DNA of 64,000 nucleotides. It comes from Stomorhina lunata (taxonomy: Eukaryota; Arthropoda; Insecta; Diptera; Rhiniidae). The translations under genes and the position numbers were made by a program. The DNA is taken from positions 25,857,642 to 25,921,641 of the forward strand of contig OW121744.1 of NCBI GenBank assembly GCA_933228675.1. Direction: 5' to 3'. Shown piece after piece: positions 44,501-55,495 of the stretch (positions are counted from its first letter, which is position 1; the number at the start of each line of letters is the position of its first letter). The notes under the pieces are model-generated. The model was not told the origin of the DNA and did not search any database. It saw only the letters and a list, made by a program, of their open reading frames with translations.

Positions 44501-45042
44501 ATTTTTTTGGTAGATTTTGTAACTTTGTTAATTTAAATTGTACCGCTAACTAACTTATAAAGTTATGTCGTATAATTCTTGAAATTTAAAAAAGCCCATA
44601 ACTCTTAAACTATAAGAGATCACACCACAAATTTTTGTCATTTCTATTAAATTGTAACTTTTAATTTTGTTCATCTTAGAAACGCGATATTGGCACCACT
44701 CATAAACAGCTGTTTCTATTAAATCTCAAAATTAGCTGCCGTCTCAGAAATAACAAAGCAGCTAACGACTTTTGTAGTCGGTGTTCGTGTAGCCTGCTGT
44801 CGTCATTGTGTTTACAGCTTATCTCAGTGAAATTTAACTGCAAGAAAGTTAAAATTGCTCTTATTTTAATTAAAGCTCTTAAATCCGCAATAAAACGAAA
44901 TATCGTTACATTAAATCATGTTTGAATAAAACGTGACTCTTAACTTTACATCCAACAATTATTCATTTATAAAATCCTTCTTAAATTTGATTTATTTCTT
45001 ATCAAGTTAATACAAGTCTTTGTTATTTCAATTTTTTTTCAG
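44501..45042 (+). promoter_or_regulatory. 5' region of the secreted-protein gene
   Basis: A good 3' splice site (TTTCAATTTTTTTTCAG, ending 45042) stands 8 bp before the ATG, so the 5' UTR is split by an intron. A candidate initiator TCAGTG lies at 44824-44829 in a stretch less A/T-rich than its surroundings. I could not identify the 5' splice site with confidence. Confidence 0.4.
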
Positions 45043-45050
45043 GCTAAACA

Positions 45051-48000
45051 ATGACGAGACACCTGCAGATTTTGTGTGCCAGTACTTGTATATGGCTTTT
45101 GGCTACGTCACATTATACGTTAGCTTTGGAAAAATGGTCGCGTCAATTGGAAGCTACGGATCCCGGAGTTTCAGATAGTTTTGATTGGATACCTTTGGCT
45201 CAACCGGCTGATAGTAGTACGACACAGACTAAAGATCGTTCGGGAAGTGGACGTGTTTTGACCTATTCTCAAGCCTTTCCCTCCAATGGTCATTTTAGTG
45301 AGTTATCTAAAGGTTTTGGTGCTCCTGTGTCACAAAAGCCTTCTCCTTTTGATTTTCCCTATCAGTTTCAAAGTTTCTCCAGTTTACCTCAAACACAATC
45401 GTTGAAACAACCTGCAGGCTCGGGTATTAAAAGTAATGCCTTCCAAGGTCAAGATCCCACATCGTCTTCATTTTTCAAATTTGAAATGCCTTTAAACCAA
45501 CAAGGTTCGCGTTTAAGCTCGGCTCAGTTGAATTCCGGCAGTAGCAGTAATTCAGGAGTTAATACTGGCTATCAAATTTCTCATGCTTTTGGTGGAGGAG
45601 CTCAAGCTACTTTATTCAATTCTCCCCTGTTCAATCAGGCTCCTGTATTTCCACCAGAATTCCATCCAGCTCCAGCTAAACCTCAAACTCAGGCTTTGCA
45701 GCAGAAACCCTTGGTTCAGTCAAATTTCCTGTCCAATGAACCCATTTCCCTGAAGAATTTCTTTAAAGAAAATAAACCTACCCCGGCTTCATCTCTACAG
45801 GCTGTCTCTCCACAAGTATTTCCACAGGCTGATGTCCAACAATCAAATCCAACTTTTACGTTGAGGAATCATTATAACAATTTGCCAACAGCTACTGCAC
45901 CTTCAGCTCCCTCTATACCACAAGATCAGCAATATTTGTATGTACCCTATAATGATATCTTCAGTCAAACACCCCAGGCTCAGCCTTCGATACAACAGCA
46001 ACAACAACCTCAACAACAAAATGTACATGCTCAAGCTCAAAACCCCTTCGAAACAGCTACTAAATATAGCAACAATTTACCCACAGTCAATCCCTACCAA
46101 ATCAATCAATTCTATACACCCGAGTCTTTAGGGCAACAACCACAATTGAAATATTACACCAGCACTACCAGCACCACCATCAGACCTCAGACTACCTCTT
46201 TAAAACCGGCAAATGTTTTCCAAAACTTTGTTAGTCCCCAGTACAATACCACACCTAAGCCCAAGCCTAAGGCCCATCAACCACCCTTGGCCATGTTTAT
46301 ATTGCGTTCTAGCGGCAGAACCTTGGAATCGGATGTAGTTGATGCTTTAAGCAGTTCTAAGTCCATTGCTGTTATAGATGCCCCTACACAAAATACTCCG
46401 GAAATCTTTGTTGGACCTTCGGGCATGCCTTTACCTAATGGTTATGTTAAATTCGATTTGCCATATCTTTCGCAATTGCAAGGATCGCAGGATATAAATG
46501 AAGTAGGTTTCTTTGTGGCTCCCTTGAGCTATCGCACGCCGGGAGGTTTTAATAAAATTCTATTGCCAGAGCCTCATGTTGGCTCTATTGTTATCAATTT
46601 GGCTAAGTCGGGTTTGGAACAAACACCCACCAAATACTTCCAACCGCAACAACAGCAGCAACAGCAACAACAACAAGTAGAGGAACAAACTGTCACTACT
46701 ACGCACAGACCTCGTAACTCCCAAAGAGTTAAGTCCAATAATGGCAATAGAGGTAATAAGTTTAGCTATTACTATGATCAGGATCCCATACAGGAAGTAC
46801 CTTCACCCCAAGTTTTACAAAAGGAACGTCCCAAAAAGAAGAGACCTCAGTCGGTAAAAGTTGAACAACCTCAACCTCAATATAATCAACAGCTTAACAA
46901 TCCCTATGCTCAATTCAATCCGATACCAAATCAAATTTCCACAGATGATTTCTATAAGCTACAGACCAAACCATCGACACCATTAACCACTACCTCCACG
47001 ACTTCATCTACCACGTCCACCACTACCTCGACGACGGCGGCTCCACAAAACTATTTCGCCTACAACACCCAAGGTCAGGTGGAGTATCCGGGTGCTAGTG
47101 GTCATCTTTATCCAGAAATAAATCAAATACCCCAACAACCCGTGCAGCAGGAAGAAAAGCCCAGATTGACCACAAGGCCACCTCTAGCTACCACTACTGC
47201 CGAGGAGGATTATCGGGTCAAGCAGTACTATAAAAAACAAGAGGCCCAACGTAATCGTCCTCAGGTTGTGGCCCAAACCAATTCTCCCTATGAACATGTC
47301 CAGTATACCCCCGTCAACTTTGAATATGATGTCAGCAAGACTACCACCCCAAAACCAAGAATTACCTTCTATAGTCCCACAGCTTCTCCGATACAAGATA
47401 TAGATTACAATACCGTGCCTCCACGTCAGCAAACGGAAAGTCAGAATAATCAAGTGCCTAACAATCATCGTCCTTCTTACCTGCAAAATGAAATCACTGA
47501 TAGCCCGGTGGAATATGAACCCAATCCCTATCAGCTACCCTCGGAATTGCCCCAATTGACACCTAACTTCCCTGGTCTGGTAAATAATCTCAAAGAAATG
47601 AAGGAGCAACAAGTCAATAACCAGGAACAACAAATCACAACAACTCAAGAACAAACTACCGTTACACCAGAAACATATCAGGAACCAGAATCATCTACAC
47701 GACCCACTAGGAGACCCATAAATCGTGTTCGCAAGCCAGTTTCTACAAGAGTGACATCTTCGGTTTCCTACTCGGAAACAGAAACATTCACCAGAAAACC
47801 TATAAATCGGGTAAGAAGACCATTTGGTTCCCGCAATACTGCCTCCACAGCCAGCCCAGTTAATACAGATTATGATGAGGCTTCGACTAGCACCACCACA
47901 AGACGTCCCACCTCGGCGCGTAATCCCTTAATACGTAATCCCAATCGCATAAGATATCAGCCAACACCCGAAGAAAGACAGTCTTTGAGAATTAAGCCCA

Positions 48001-50334
48001 AAAGAAAATACCATGGCTCGAATAAGGTGGTAAATGAAAACGAAGATCTAGAGTATCAGCGGGATGTCTTGAAACAAAACTATCCCGTTTTCAAGCCCAA
48101 TGGCTCACGTAGACCCAGCAGTAGCCCCACAGCCATACCCAATACATATGATGTAGCCACTACTGAGGCACCCGTCGCGGAAACTCAACAGGTCTATACA
48201 GTTACTCCCAGTAATAGTATAGATAATGATCAAAATTTCCCAGCAAGTTTATTGGAGCCCATGCAAATAGCTCAACAGTATAATGAATACAAGAACAACT
48301 ATGGTCCCGGTTATTTCCCCAATCAGGAAGATGTCAATCCTACTGAGGCGATATTGAGAAATGAAATTAATCCGGTTTATACAACAATAGCCAGTACAAC
48401 GCCTACTACCACCAGCACTACCACTACAACAACAACAACCAGTACTACTGAAGCTCCTCAGATAACCACCAGACGCTCACCTTTTATTAGAAGAAATTAT
48501 CCCAGATTAAGGTCCACTACTACCGAGACTCCCATAACAACGACACCAGCAGATGAAGACAAGCCCTCGGTAAGTTTATGAACAAATATTGAAATTATTT
48601 TCAAATAATGACCTACTTTTCTCAACTTATTTCCCCCCAAGACCCGCAATCGTTTGCCACCCCGCAAGGTAATCAAAGTACGTGCACGCACTCGCCGCCC
48701 TGTACATCCAGCCTCTCCCACCCCAGCACCCGAAGAAGAAAATGAACCCACTGAACAACCCAAGCAAAACTATCGCAAGCTCAATCGTTTCAATCAAGAT
48801 TTATATGAAAATGATGTAAGTCTGAAATTTTCAACTTATTTTTTTTATATATCAATTTTTTATCATTCTTTTTCAAAATAGACCCCCAAAAGACGTTACA
48901 AGCAAAAATTCCAATTGGAGGGACAAGAGTCACAATGGTCTCCGTCGGCCAAAATAGGACCCACAAATAACTTTAAGCCCATTGATCCTAAGGAGAGTAA
49001 AACCGAGCATAAATTTGAAAATGAGCCTGAGATTGTCACAGCTGGACCGAATGTCGAAACTAAAGACAACTATGAAATTAAAGTATCGGCCAATTATGGA
49101 CCGTCCTCGAATAGCTTAAAGCAACCGAATTTGAAGTAAGTTTGATTGCTAAAGGTTGGAAAGGAACAAGGTTTAACATTTTCAGTCAAGAATAGAAAAG
49201 TTATGGTTAACAGTTTGGGAACTATTTTATATTCCTCTGATTTCTGAAAGATTTAGGAATTTTAATATATTCGGATTTTTTGCTTTCGATTGCTTAGAAA
49301 TTTGAATTTTTAAAATGAAAATATTGTTTTGCAATAATTTCTCTATTTTTTTTTTATTTCCCAACAGACCCGAAAAATCTTTTGCTGAACTACTTGAAGA
49401 GGTAATGGGTAAGGCTCCCGAGGAAAAACCCCTAGAAACTACCATAACACCAGAACTCTCAACAGATGGCACTGTTTTTGATGCTCAAAAAACGACCATA
49501 GCCAATCGTATATTGCGACGCGGCAAATGGAAGAAGACTCGCGTTTCCTCCTCCGTCAGCTCAAGCAATGGCAATGGAGAAAGTTTTGAAACGGCTGAGT
49601 CTCAAAATCTGGGCTCTCAACTTTATAATTCCTTGCACAAAACCGACAAGTCCACTCAAACAACTGTCGATCTAAGCAAGAACTGGAAAACTACAACACC
49701 CATGACTACAGCAGCAGAAATAAATTCCATGTACAATGCCATTACCACAACGGCCATGCCTATGACTTCCATGGAAGAATATGCCATATCTACTACCAGG
49801 CCTCAAGAGACTCAGACCACGACATTGCCCATGAATGTGCAAGCAGAAGAAGAAGAAACTAAAACAACTGAAGCCCCCGACTTTACTAAACAGCCGATCG
49901 CTGCAGAAGAAGAAGAGGAAGAAAGTGCCACCCGTCGCATGGACGATGACATGGCCATGGAAGATGATTTGGAAATTCAACCCAGTCTCTTTTCAGAGGT
50001 CAAAAAACAATTGCATGAACTTTTCTCCATTGAGGAGAGTGATGATACTGCCGTGACAGCAGCTTTGGCTGCGGTAGGTAAACGCCGTCAAGAATACACT
50101 AACATAAAGAGACCGAAAGTGGAAACCACTACCGGTTCAACAATAGATATGGTCTCTATAACCGAGCCCATGTCAGTGGAGGATAAGAAAGCCTTTCATC
50201 GAGAGCTAATGAAACATGTAGTCTATGCCACATCATCACCCGTGCAGCAGGAGGAGACATCAGAAGCTGAAATATGCTATAGAGGGCGTTGTATAAAATC
50301 CGAAGATTTACCTTCAAATCACAAACTTAATTAA
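45051..50334 (+). CDS. Large secreted Pro/Gln/Thr-rich protein, four coding exons
   Basis: Exons 45051-48569, 48642-48815, 48882-49135 and 49368-50334; all introns are short with GT...AG ends, and the joins keep frame (phases 0, 0, 2), giving about 1637 aa. A signal peptide (about 1-25, ending SHYTLA) begins it. Residues about 30-410 are low-complexity and Gln/Pro/Ser-rich. About 412-517 is the only globular-looking block (MFILRSSGRTLESDVVDALS, then GPSGMPLPNGYVKFDLPYLS). Then come a poly-Gln run, Thr-rich mucin-like tracts, two similar basic motifs (RRPINRVRKPVSTR and RKPINRVRRPFGSR), acidic stretches and a C-terminal tail with two Cys (EICYRGRC). There is no transmembrane segment. It resembles extracellular-matrix or cuticle-associated insect proteins, but I do not recognise the gene. 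Residues in exon 2 and 3 are basic and could be skipped: exon 2 (174 nt) is phase 0-0. Confidence 0.88.
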
Positions 50335-50453
50335 GTTGTAACGATATAACCAATACTCATTGTCATTTACGTCACTTTAGCTGAAGGTCCATATTAAACT
50401 TTATAGCGTTTGCCCTTAAGGCACTTCAAAATTTTGTGGATTTTGTTATTTTA
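50335..50453 (+). other. Start of 3' UTR of the secreted-protein gene
   Basis: A stretch of 119 bp between the stop codon and the MITE with no AATAAA. The first AATAAA (50496-50501) lies within the MITE; the next clear one outside is at 51387-51392. The transcript therefore probably ends inside or beyond the MITE. Confidence 0.45.
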
Positions 50454-51220
50454 CAGGGACCGTAAATGTTATAACTTTTATCGTAAAAGTCAGAAAATAA
50501 AAGTTATTTTTGGCTTTTATTTTTTCGAGCAGAAATAAAAGTTGTTTATGACTTTTATTTTTTCGATAAAAATAATAGTTATTTTTGACTTTTATTTTTT
50601 CAAGCAAAAATAAAAGTTATTTTTTAACTTTTATTTTTTCGAGCAAAAATAACAGTTATTTTTGAATTTTATTATTTCGAGCATGAATAAAAGTAATTTT
50701 TTTACTTTTATTTTTCCGAGCAGAAATAAAAGTCATTTTTGTTAGAATTCGTGATAAATTGATTGAAAATTTTTTTCAAACAAAAATAATTTAAATGCTT
50801 AAAAATTAGTGGAGTTGAGTTTCGCAATCATAATTAGGGTTGAAAAGACAAAAATAACTTTTATTTCTGCTCAAAAAAATAAAAGTTAAAAAATAATTTT
50901 TACTCATGATCGTAATAATAAAAGTTAAAAATAACTGTTATTTTTGCTCGAAAAAATAAAAGTTTAAAAATAACTTTTATTTTTGCTCGAAAAAATAAAA
51001 GTTAAAAATAACTGTTATTTTTGCTCAAAAAAATAAAAATCAAAAATTAACTGTTATTTTTTTCTAAAAAATAAAAATCAGATTTTTAAAAATCATCGCA
51101 TTTTATGAAAATTTGGTCCAAGACTATCAAAATGGTATAATTATTTATATTCTCCAACATTTCCTTGCGGTTGCTTTTTTTAATAAAAAATTCAAAAATA
51201 ACAGTTATTTTCGGTCCCTG
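50454..51220. mobile_element. hAT-like foldback MITE, copy 2
   Basis: A 767-bp copy of the element at 13227-14044: starts CAGGGACCG, ends CGGTCCCTG, with the same inverted internal subrepeats (TTTTATTTTTTCGAGC and its complement). The flanks TTATTTTA (50446-50453) and GTATTTTA (51221-51228) match in 7 of 8 bases, consistent with an older 8-bp target duplication. It lies in the probable 3' UTR of the preceding gene. Confidence 0.87.
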
Positions 51221-51228
51221 GTATTTTA

Positions 51229-53030
51229 GGCAAAGAGGTAATTCTTTTAAGGAGGTGTTCAATTAAAATTAAGAAACTTTTCTATGGATTCTCAAATTCT
51301 TCTTTGACAGCCCAATTATAAATATTCGCCGTGAGTTTAATTCATTGTTAGCTTATTTTTCACGATAAATTTATTCACCTATTATAAATAAACGGAAAGA
51401 ATATTTTTATGTGAAAGGGAATTTCAATTGAAATTTATTTTTTTCAAATTTTCAAAGTGAAAAAATTTCACTTGAGATTTTTTTTATAATAGGGGAACAG
51501 GAAAAAGTGTACAAATTCACCGGGAATCGTTGACCATAATTGGGCTGATAATACTACTCCACAAAATGAAACTTTTTGAGTTACAATTGACCACCACTTT
51601 ATTTTTTTTAATTTATTGTGATCTCCTAATTATAAAAACGGTCGAGATTTTAAATTCTTTCGATATGTTATTTTTTCATAAAATTTTTGAAATCTTCAAT
51701 TTTTCATGAATTTTTGAAAAATACAAAATTTTTCGATTTCGCAAAAAAAACAAACAATTTTTTTACATTTTTATGTGAAAAACTCCGTAACCGTTAACCA
51801 TATGAAAAAATTGTTTTATCAAGGCTTAAAGAAAATTTTGTGGTGAATCCGCCGGTATTTCTTTCAGCGAATTTAGATAAGCCATTCCCAAGATATGATA
51901 AAATCAATGGAACGAGCTCTGTAAAAATCCGTAATTAAAAAAAAAAAATAAAAAAAGTAGTATCCGTAGAATTTTAAATTTTGGGAGTTTTTGTACTTAG
52001 GGATCCAAAATGTACCGAAATTAAGTAGCTAGACTTCAAAGTAGTTTCTCTTGTTGACCAGCGTTTTCTGTTGGGATTCTATTTTTTCAAGATATTCTCA
52101 ACATTTGAGCTTGCAAATTGCAATTCGGCGCTTATTAATTGCTTCTACTTTTTTCAAAAATGCCTAAAAAGCTTAGATCCATAAGAAGTGTTTAAAGGGC
52201 TTTCAGATTAACCTTCCCTTATAATAAATAACAAAAAAATACTCTCTTAAGAAAAGATTGCTTTACAGAGAGTCCTAGAAAAATCGATGTTCATATATAG
52301 AGATTGTGATAAACTCAAAATTTTTCTTCTCTCATCTTAACTCTATCTCTTCCAGTTTTCTCTTAATAAATCTCCTAACTTTCCCTAGTGGCGTTATGTG
52401 TCATCTCATCTCCTCAATACAAAAGTCATATTCATTCGTATCATTCTGAAATCATACAAATATCAGAAAACATCTTAGCTTTTTTTTCATATAATTCTCG
52501 TTTTGTATTTCTTTTAAAATCAAAACAAGAAAATTTATAAATATCTTTATACTTAGCTTTAACTTTCTTAACAAAAAAAAAACATTTGTTGTATTTATTA
52601 ATAAATTAAAAATCTATTTAATTTTGTATATGTTTTTTTTATAAATATTTTGTTATAATTTTCATTATTTGTATGAAATCATTATTTGTGTCTGTCTTTT
52701 TAGTTTTCATATATTATTGATATTATAATTCAACGATCGATCCATGTATGAAGTTAGTAAACATTTTTTTTATTCATTAAAATATTGAAAATTTCATTAT
52801 TTAAGTTTAGTATTATGTAATTGTAAGTTTTGTAATATAATTCTTAAAAACAAAAATACAATAATTAATAAAATAAAAATTGTACGATATAAATTTAAAA
52901 ATAAATAAATAAAAATTAAAAAAAATTGAATGAAGTTTGGTTTTCTAAATCGAATTTTTTCAGGAAATGGTGTCGATTAGCATAAGCAGAGGTCAAAGGC
53001 ACAAAGAGAGTAGAACAAAAAATTGTATTC
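51229..53030. other. Unique A/T-rich spacer
   Basis: About 1.8 kb of non-coding DNA with no tandem repeats and no ORF of interest. Several AATAAA motifs occur (51387, and many at 52600-52920), so it may hold the 3' end of the gene to the left. Confidence 0.5.
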
Positions 53031-53750
53031 AGTCAAAAAATTTTCTATAGAAAAATTTTTAATAAAAGAATTTTCTATAGAAAAATTTAATATAAAAAAT
53101 TTTCTATAGAAAAATATTTCATAAAAAAATGTATGTTATATAAATTTTTCTATAAAAATTTTTTTTATCCAATTTTTTTTTATAGAAAATTTTTTATCAA
53201 AAATTTTTCTATAGAAAATTTTTTTATAAAATATATTTTATCAAAAATTTTTCTATAGAACATTTTTAATCAAAAATTTTTCTATAGAAAATTTTTAATC
53301 AAAAATTTTTCTGTAGAAAATTTTTTTTATTTATAATCAAAAATTTTTCTTAAAAAATTTTTTTATCAAAAATGTTTCTATAGTAAATCGTGTATCAAAA
53401 GTTTTTCTATTAAAAATTGTTCAAAAGTTTTTCTATAGAAAATGCTTTTATTAAAAATTTTTCTATAGAAAGTTTTTTATCAAAAATTTTTCTATAGAAA
53501 ATTTTATTAACAAAAATTTTTCTAAAGAAAATTTTTTTATCAATTTTTTTATAAAAAAAATTTTCTATAGAAAATTGTTTATCAAAAATTTATCTATATT
53601 TCTATAGAAAGTTTTTACATAAAAAATTTTTGTATAGAAAATTATTTATCAAAAATTTTTTTACAGAAAATTTTTATCAAAAATTTGACTATATAAAATT
53701 GTTTATAAAAATTTTCTATAGAAAATTTTTTTCCAAAAATAACAAATTAG
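53031..53750. repeat. 30-bp satellite array with an orientation switch
   Basis: Diverged TTTTCTATAGAAAA monomers. The first about 100 bp read in the reverse sense (link TTTAATAAAA), then from about 53190 in the forward sense (link TTTATCAAAA) up to the foldback element. Confidence 0.85.
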
Positions 53751-54283
53751 TCGGGATGTAAATATTATTCAAAAAGAAGTGTATTTGCATTTGATCCCAA
53801 ACCTGTTACATTTATTTATTAATGTAACAGATCAATTTATTGATAAAAAGCCAAAAAATGTTTGCGGAGAAACCAAATTCCTCGACGCATTTCGATGGTT
53901 GGTTAAGCCATCTCTTCAGGAGGATTATCCCCAATTTAGACCGTAGCCGACGGCTACAGCAAGAATGTGGGAAGTGAAGGTAGATGAAAACTGAAAAATG
54001 TTTGTTTTTGTTCAGTCGATAATCTACGCTTTTACTTATGGTTTATGAACATAATTCTGAAAAGTTGTGTTTGTAAATTTAGTAATAATGCGAGGTTTTC
54101 GATTTGTCTAAATGGGGGATAATCCTCCTGAAGAGATGGCTTAACCAATCATCGAAACGCGTCGAGGAATTTGGTTTCTCCGCAAACATTTTTTGGCTTT
54201 TTATCAATAAATTGGTCTGTTACATTTATAAATAAATGTAACAGATTTGGGATCAAATGCGAATACTCTTCTTTTTGAAAAAA
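53751..54283. mobile_element. Foldback MITE, most complete copy
   Basis: A 533-bp element with terminal arms of about 190 bp: 53751-53942 (TCGGGATGTAAATATTATTC ... TCCTCGACGCATTTCGATGG ... GGATTATCCCCAATTTAGAC) is repeated inverted at about 54105-54283. The centre has the perfect small palindrome GTAGCCGACGGCTAC and one arm of the internal hairpin (AGAATGTGGGAAGTGAAGGT). The outermost right end is truncated in satellite. It has no coding capacity. The satellite changes direction across it. Confidence 0.87.
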
Positions 54284-54990
54284 ATTTTCTTTAGAAAAAT
54301 GTTTGATAAAAAAAATTTCATAAAAAAAAAAATTTTGATAAAAAAATTTTCATGAAAAAAAAATTTTTTGATAAAAAAAATTTTGATTTTTGATAAGAAA
54401 AATTTTTGATGAAAAAAATTTTCTTTAGAAAAATGTTTGATAAAAAAAATTTCATAAAAAAAAAAATTTTGATAAAAAAATTTTCATGAAAAAAAAATTT
54501 TTTGATAAAAAAAATTTTGATTTTTGATAAGAAAAATTTTTGATGAAAAATTTTGCAAGAAAAATTTTTGATGAAAAATTTTGCAAGAAAAATTTTTGAT
54601 GAAAAATTTTCCATAGAAAAATTTTTGATAAAAATTTTCCATAGAAAAACTTTTGATAAAAATTTTCCATAGAAAAATTTTTGATAAAAATATTTTTTAT
54701 AAAAAAATTTTTTTAGAAAAATTTTTTATAAAACAATTTTCGATAGAAAAATTTTTGGTAAAAAATTTTTTGGTAAAAAAATTTTTTATCGAAAAATTTT
54801 TGATAAAAAATTTTCAATAGAAAAAACTTTGATAAAAAAAAAATTTTAGAAAAATTTTTGGTTAAAAAAATTTCCATAGAAAAATTTTTGATAAAAAAAA
54901 TTTCCATAGAAAAATTTTTGATACAAAAAATTTCTTTAAAAAAATTTAGATAAAAAAATTTTCCATAGAATAATTTTTAAAGACTAGTTT
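54284..54990. repeat. 30-bp satellite, reverse orientation
   Basis: Monomers read TTTTTGATAAAAATTTTCCA with ATAGAAAAA, the reverse complement of the 53190-53750 sense. A block of about 120 bp at about 54294-54415 is repeated almost exactly at about 54415-54545 (with TTCATGAAAAAAAAATTTTT). Confidence 0.87.
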
Positions 54991-55317
54991 TTTTTATAAA
55001 AAAAAAAAATCAAAAATTATGAAATATTATTTTAAATTGTTAAGCTAATAAATTTTATTGCAACAACAAAAGAATTATTGTTAAAATTTTTTTTTTGAAA
55101 GTCCAAAATTATTTTTTTGAAATTTTTAAAGAAAATCATAAATTTTTATATTAAAACTTTAGAGATTTTATTTAAGTTTAAATCATGTTTTAATATTATT
55201 ATGGTATTACCTAGACTTTGACGACCTTTATTTATAATTTTCAATAACAATTGGATTTTGTAAAAAAATTTTTCTATATCTATAAATATTTATAAATAGA
55301 AACTCTAGAAAAAAAAA
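54991..55317. other. A/T-rich spacer
   Basis: Non-repetitive, with no ORF or RNA seen. It separates two foldback copies and their satellite. Confidence 0.5.
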
Positions 55318-55495
55318 ATCTGTCTAAATTGGGGATAATCCTCCTGAAGAGATGGCTTAACCAACCATCGAAACGCGTCGAGGAATTTGGTTTCTCCGCA
55401 AACATTTTTTGGCTTTTTATCAATAAATTGATCTGTTACATTAATAAATAAATGTAACAGGTTTGGGATCAAATGCAAATACACTTCTTTTTGAA
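55318..55495. mobile_element. Foldback MITE, right terminal arm
   Basis: Begins TCTGTCTAAATTGGGGATAA and runs through CATCGAAACGCGTCGAGGAA and TTAATAAATAAATGTAACAG to CTTCTTTTTGAAG, matching the right arm of the copies at 16987 and 53751. The internal part and other arm are missing. Confidence 0.82.

Noticed and set aside
47184..47486. Minus-strand frames within the secreted-protein gene (also 48497-48763 and 49672-49980)
   Set aside because: Antisense to well-supported exons; low-complexity sequence leaves several frames open.
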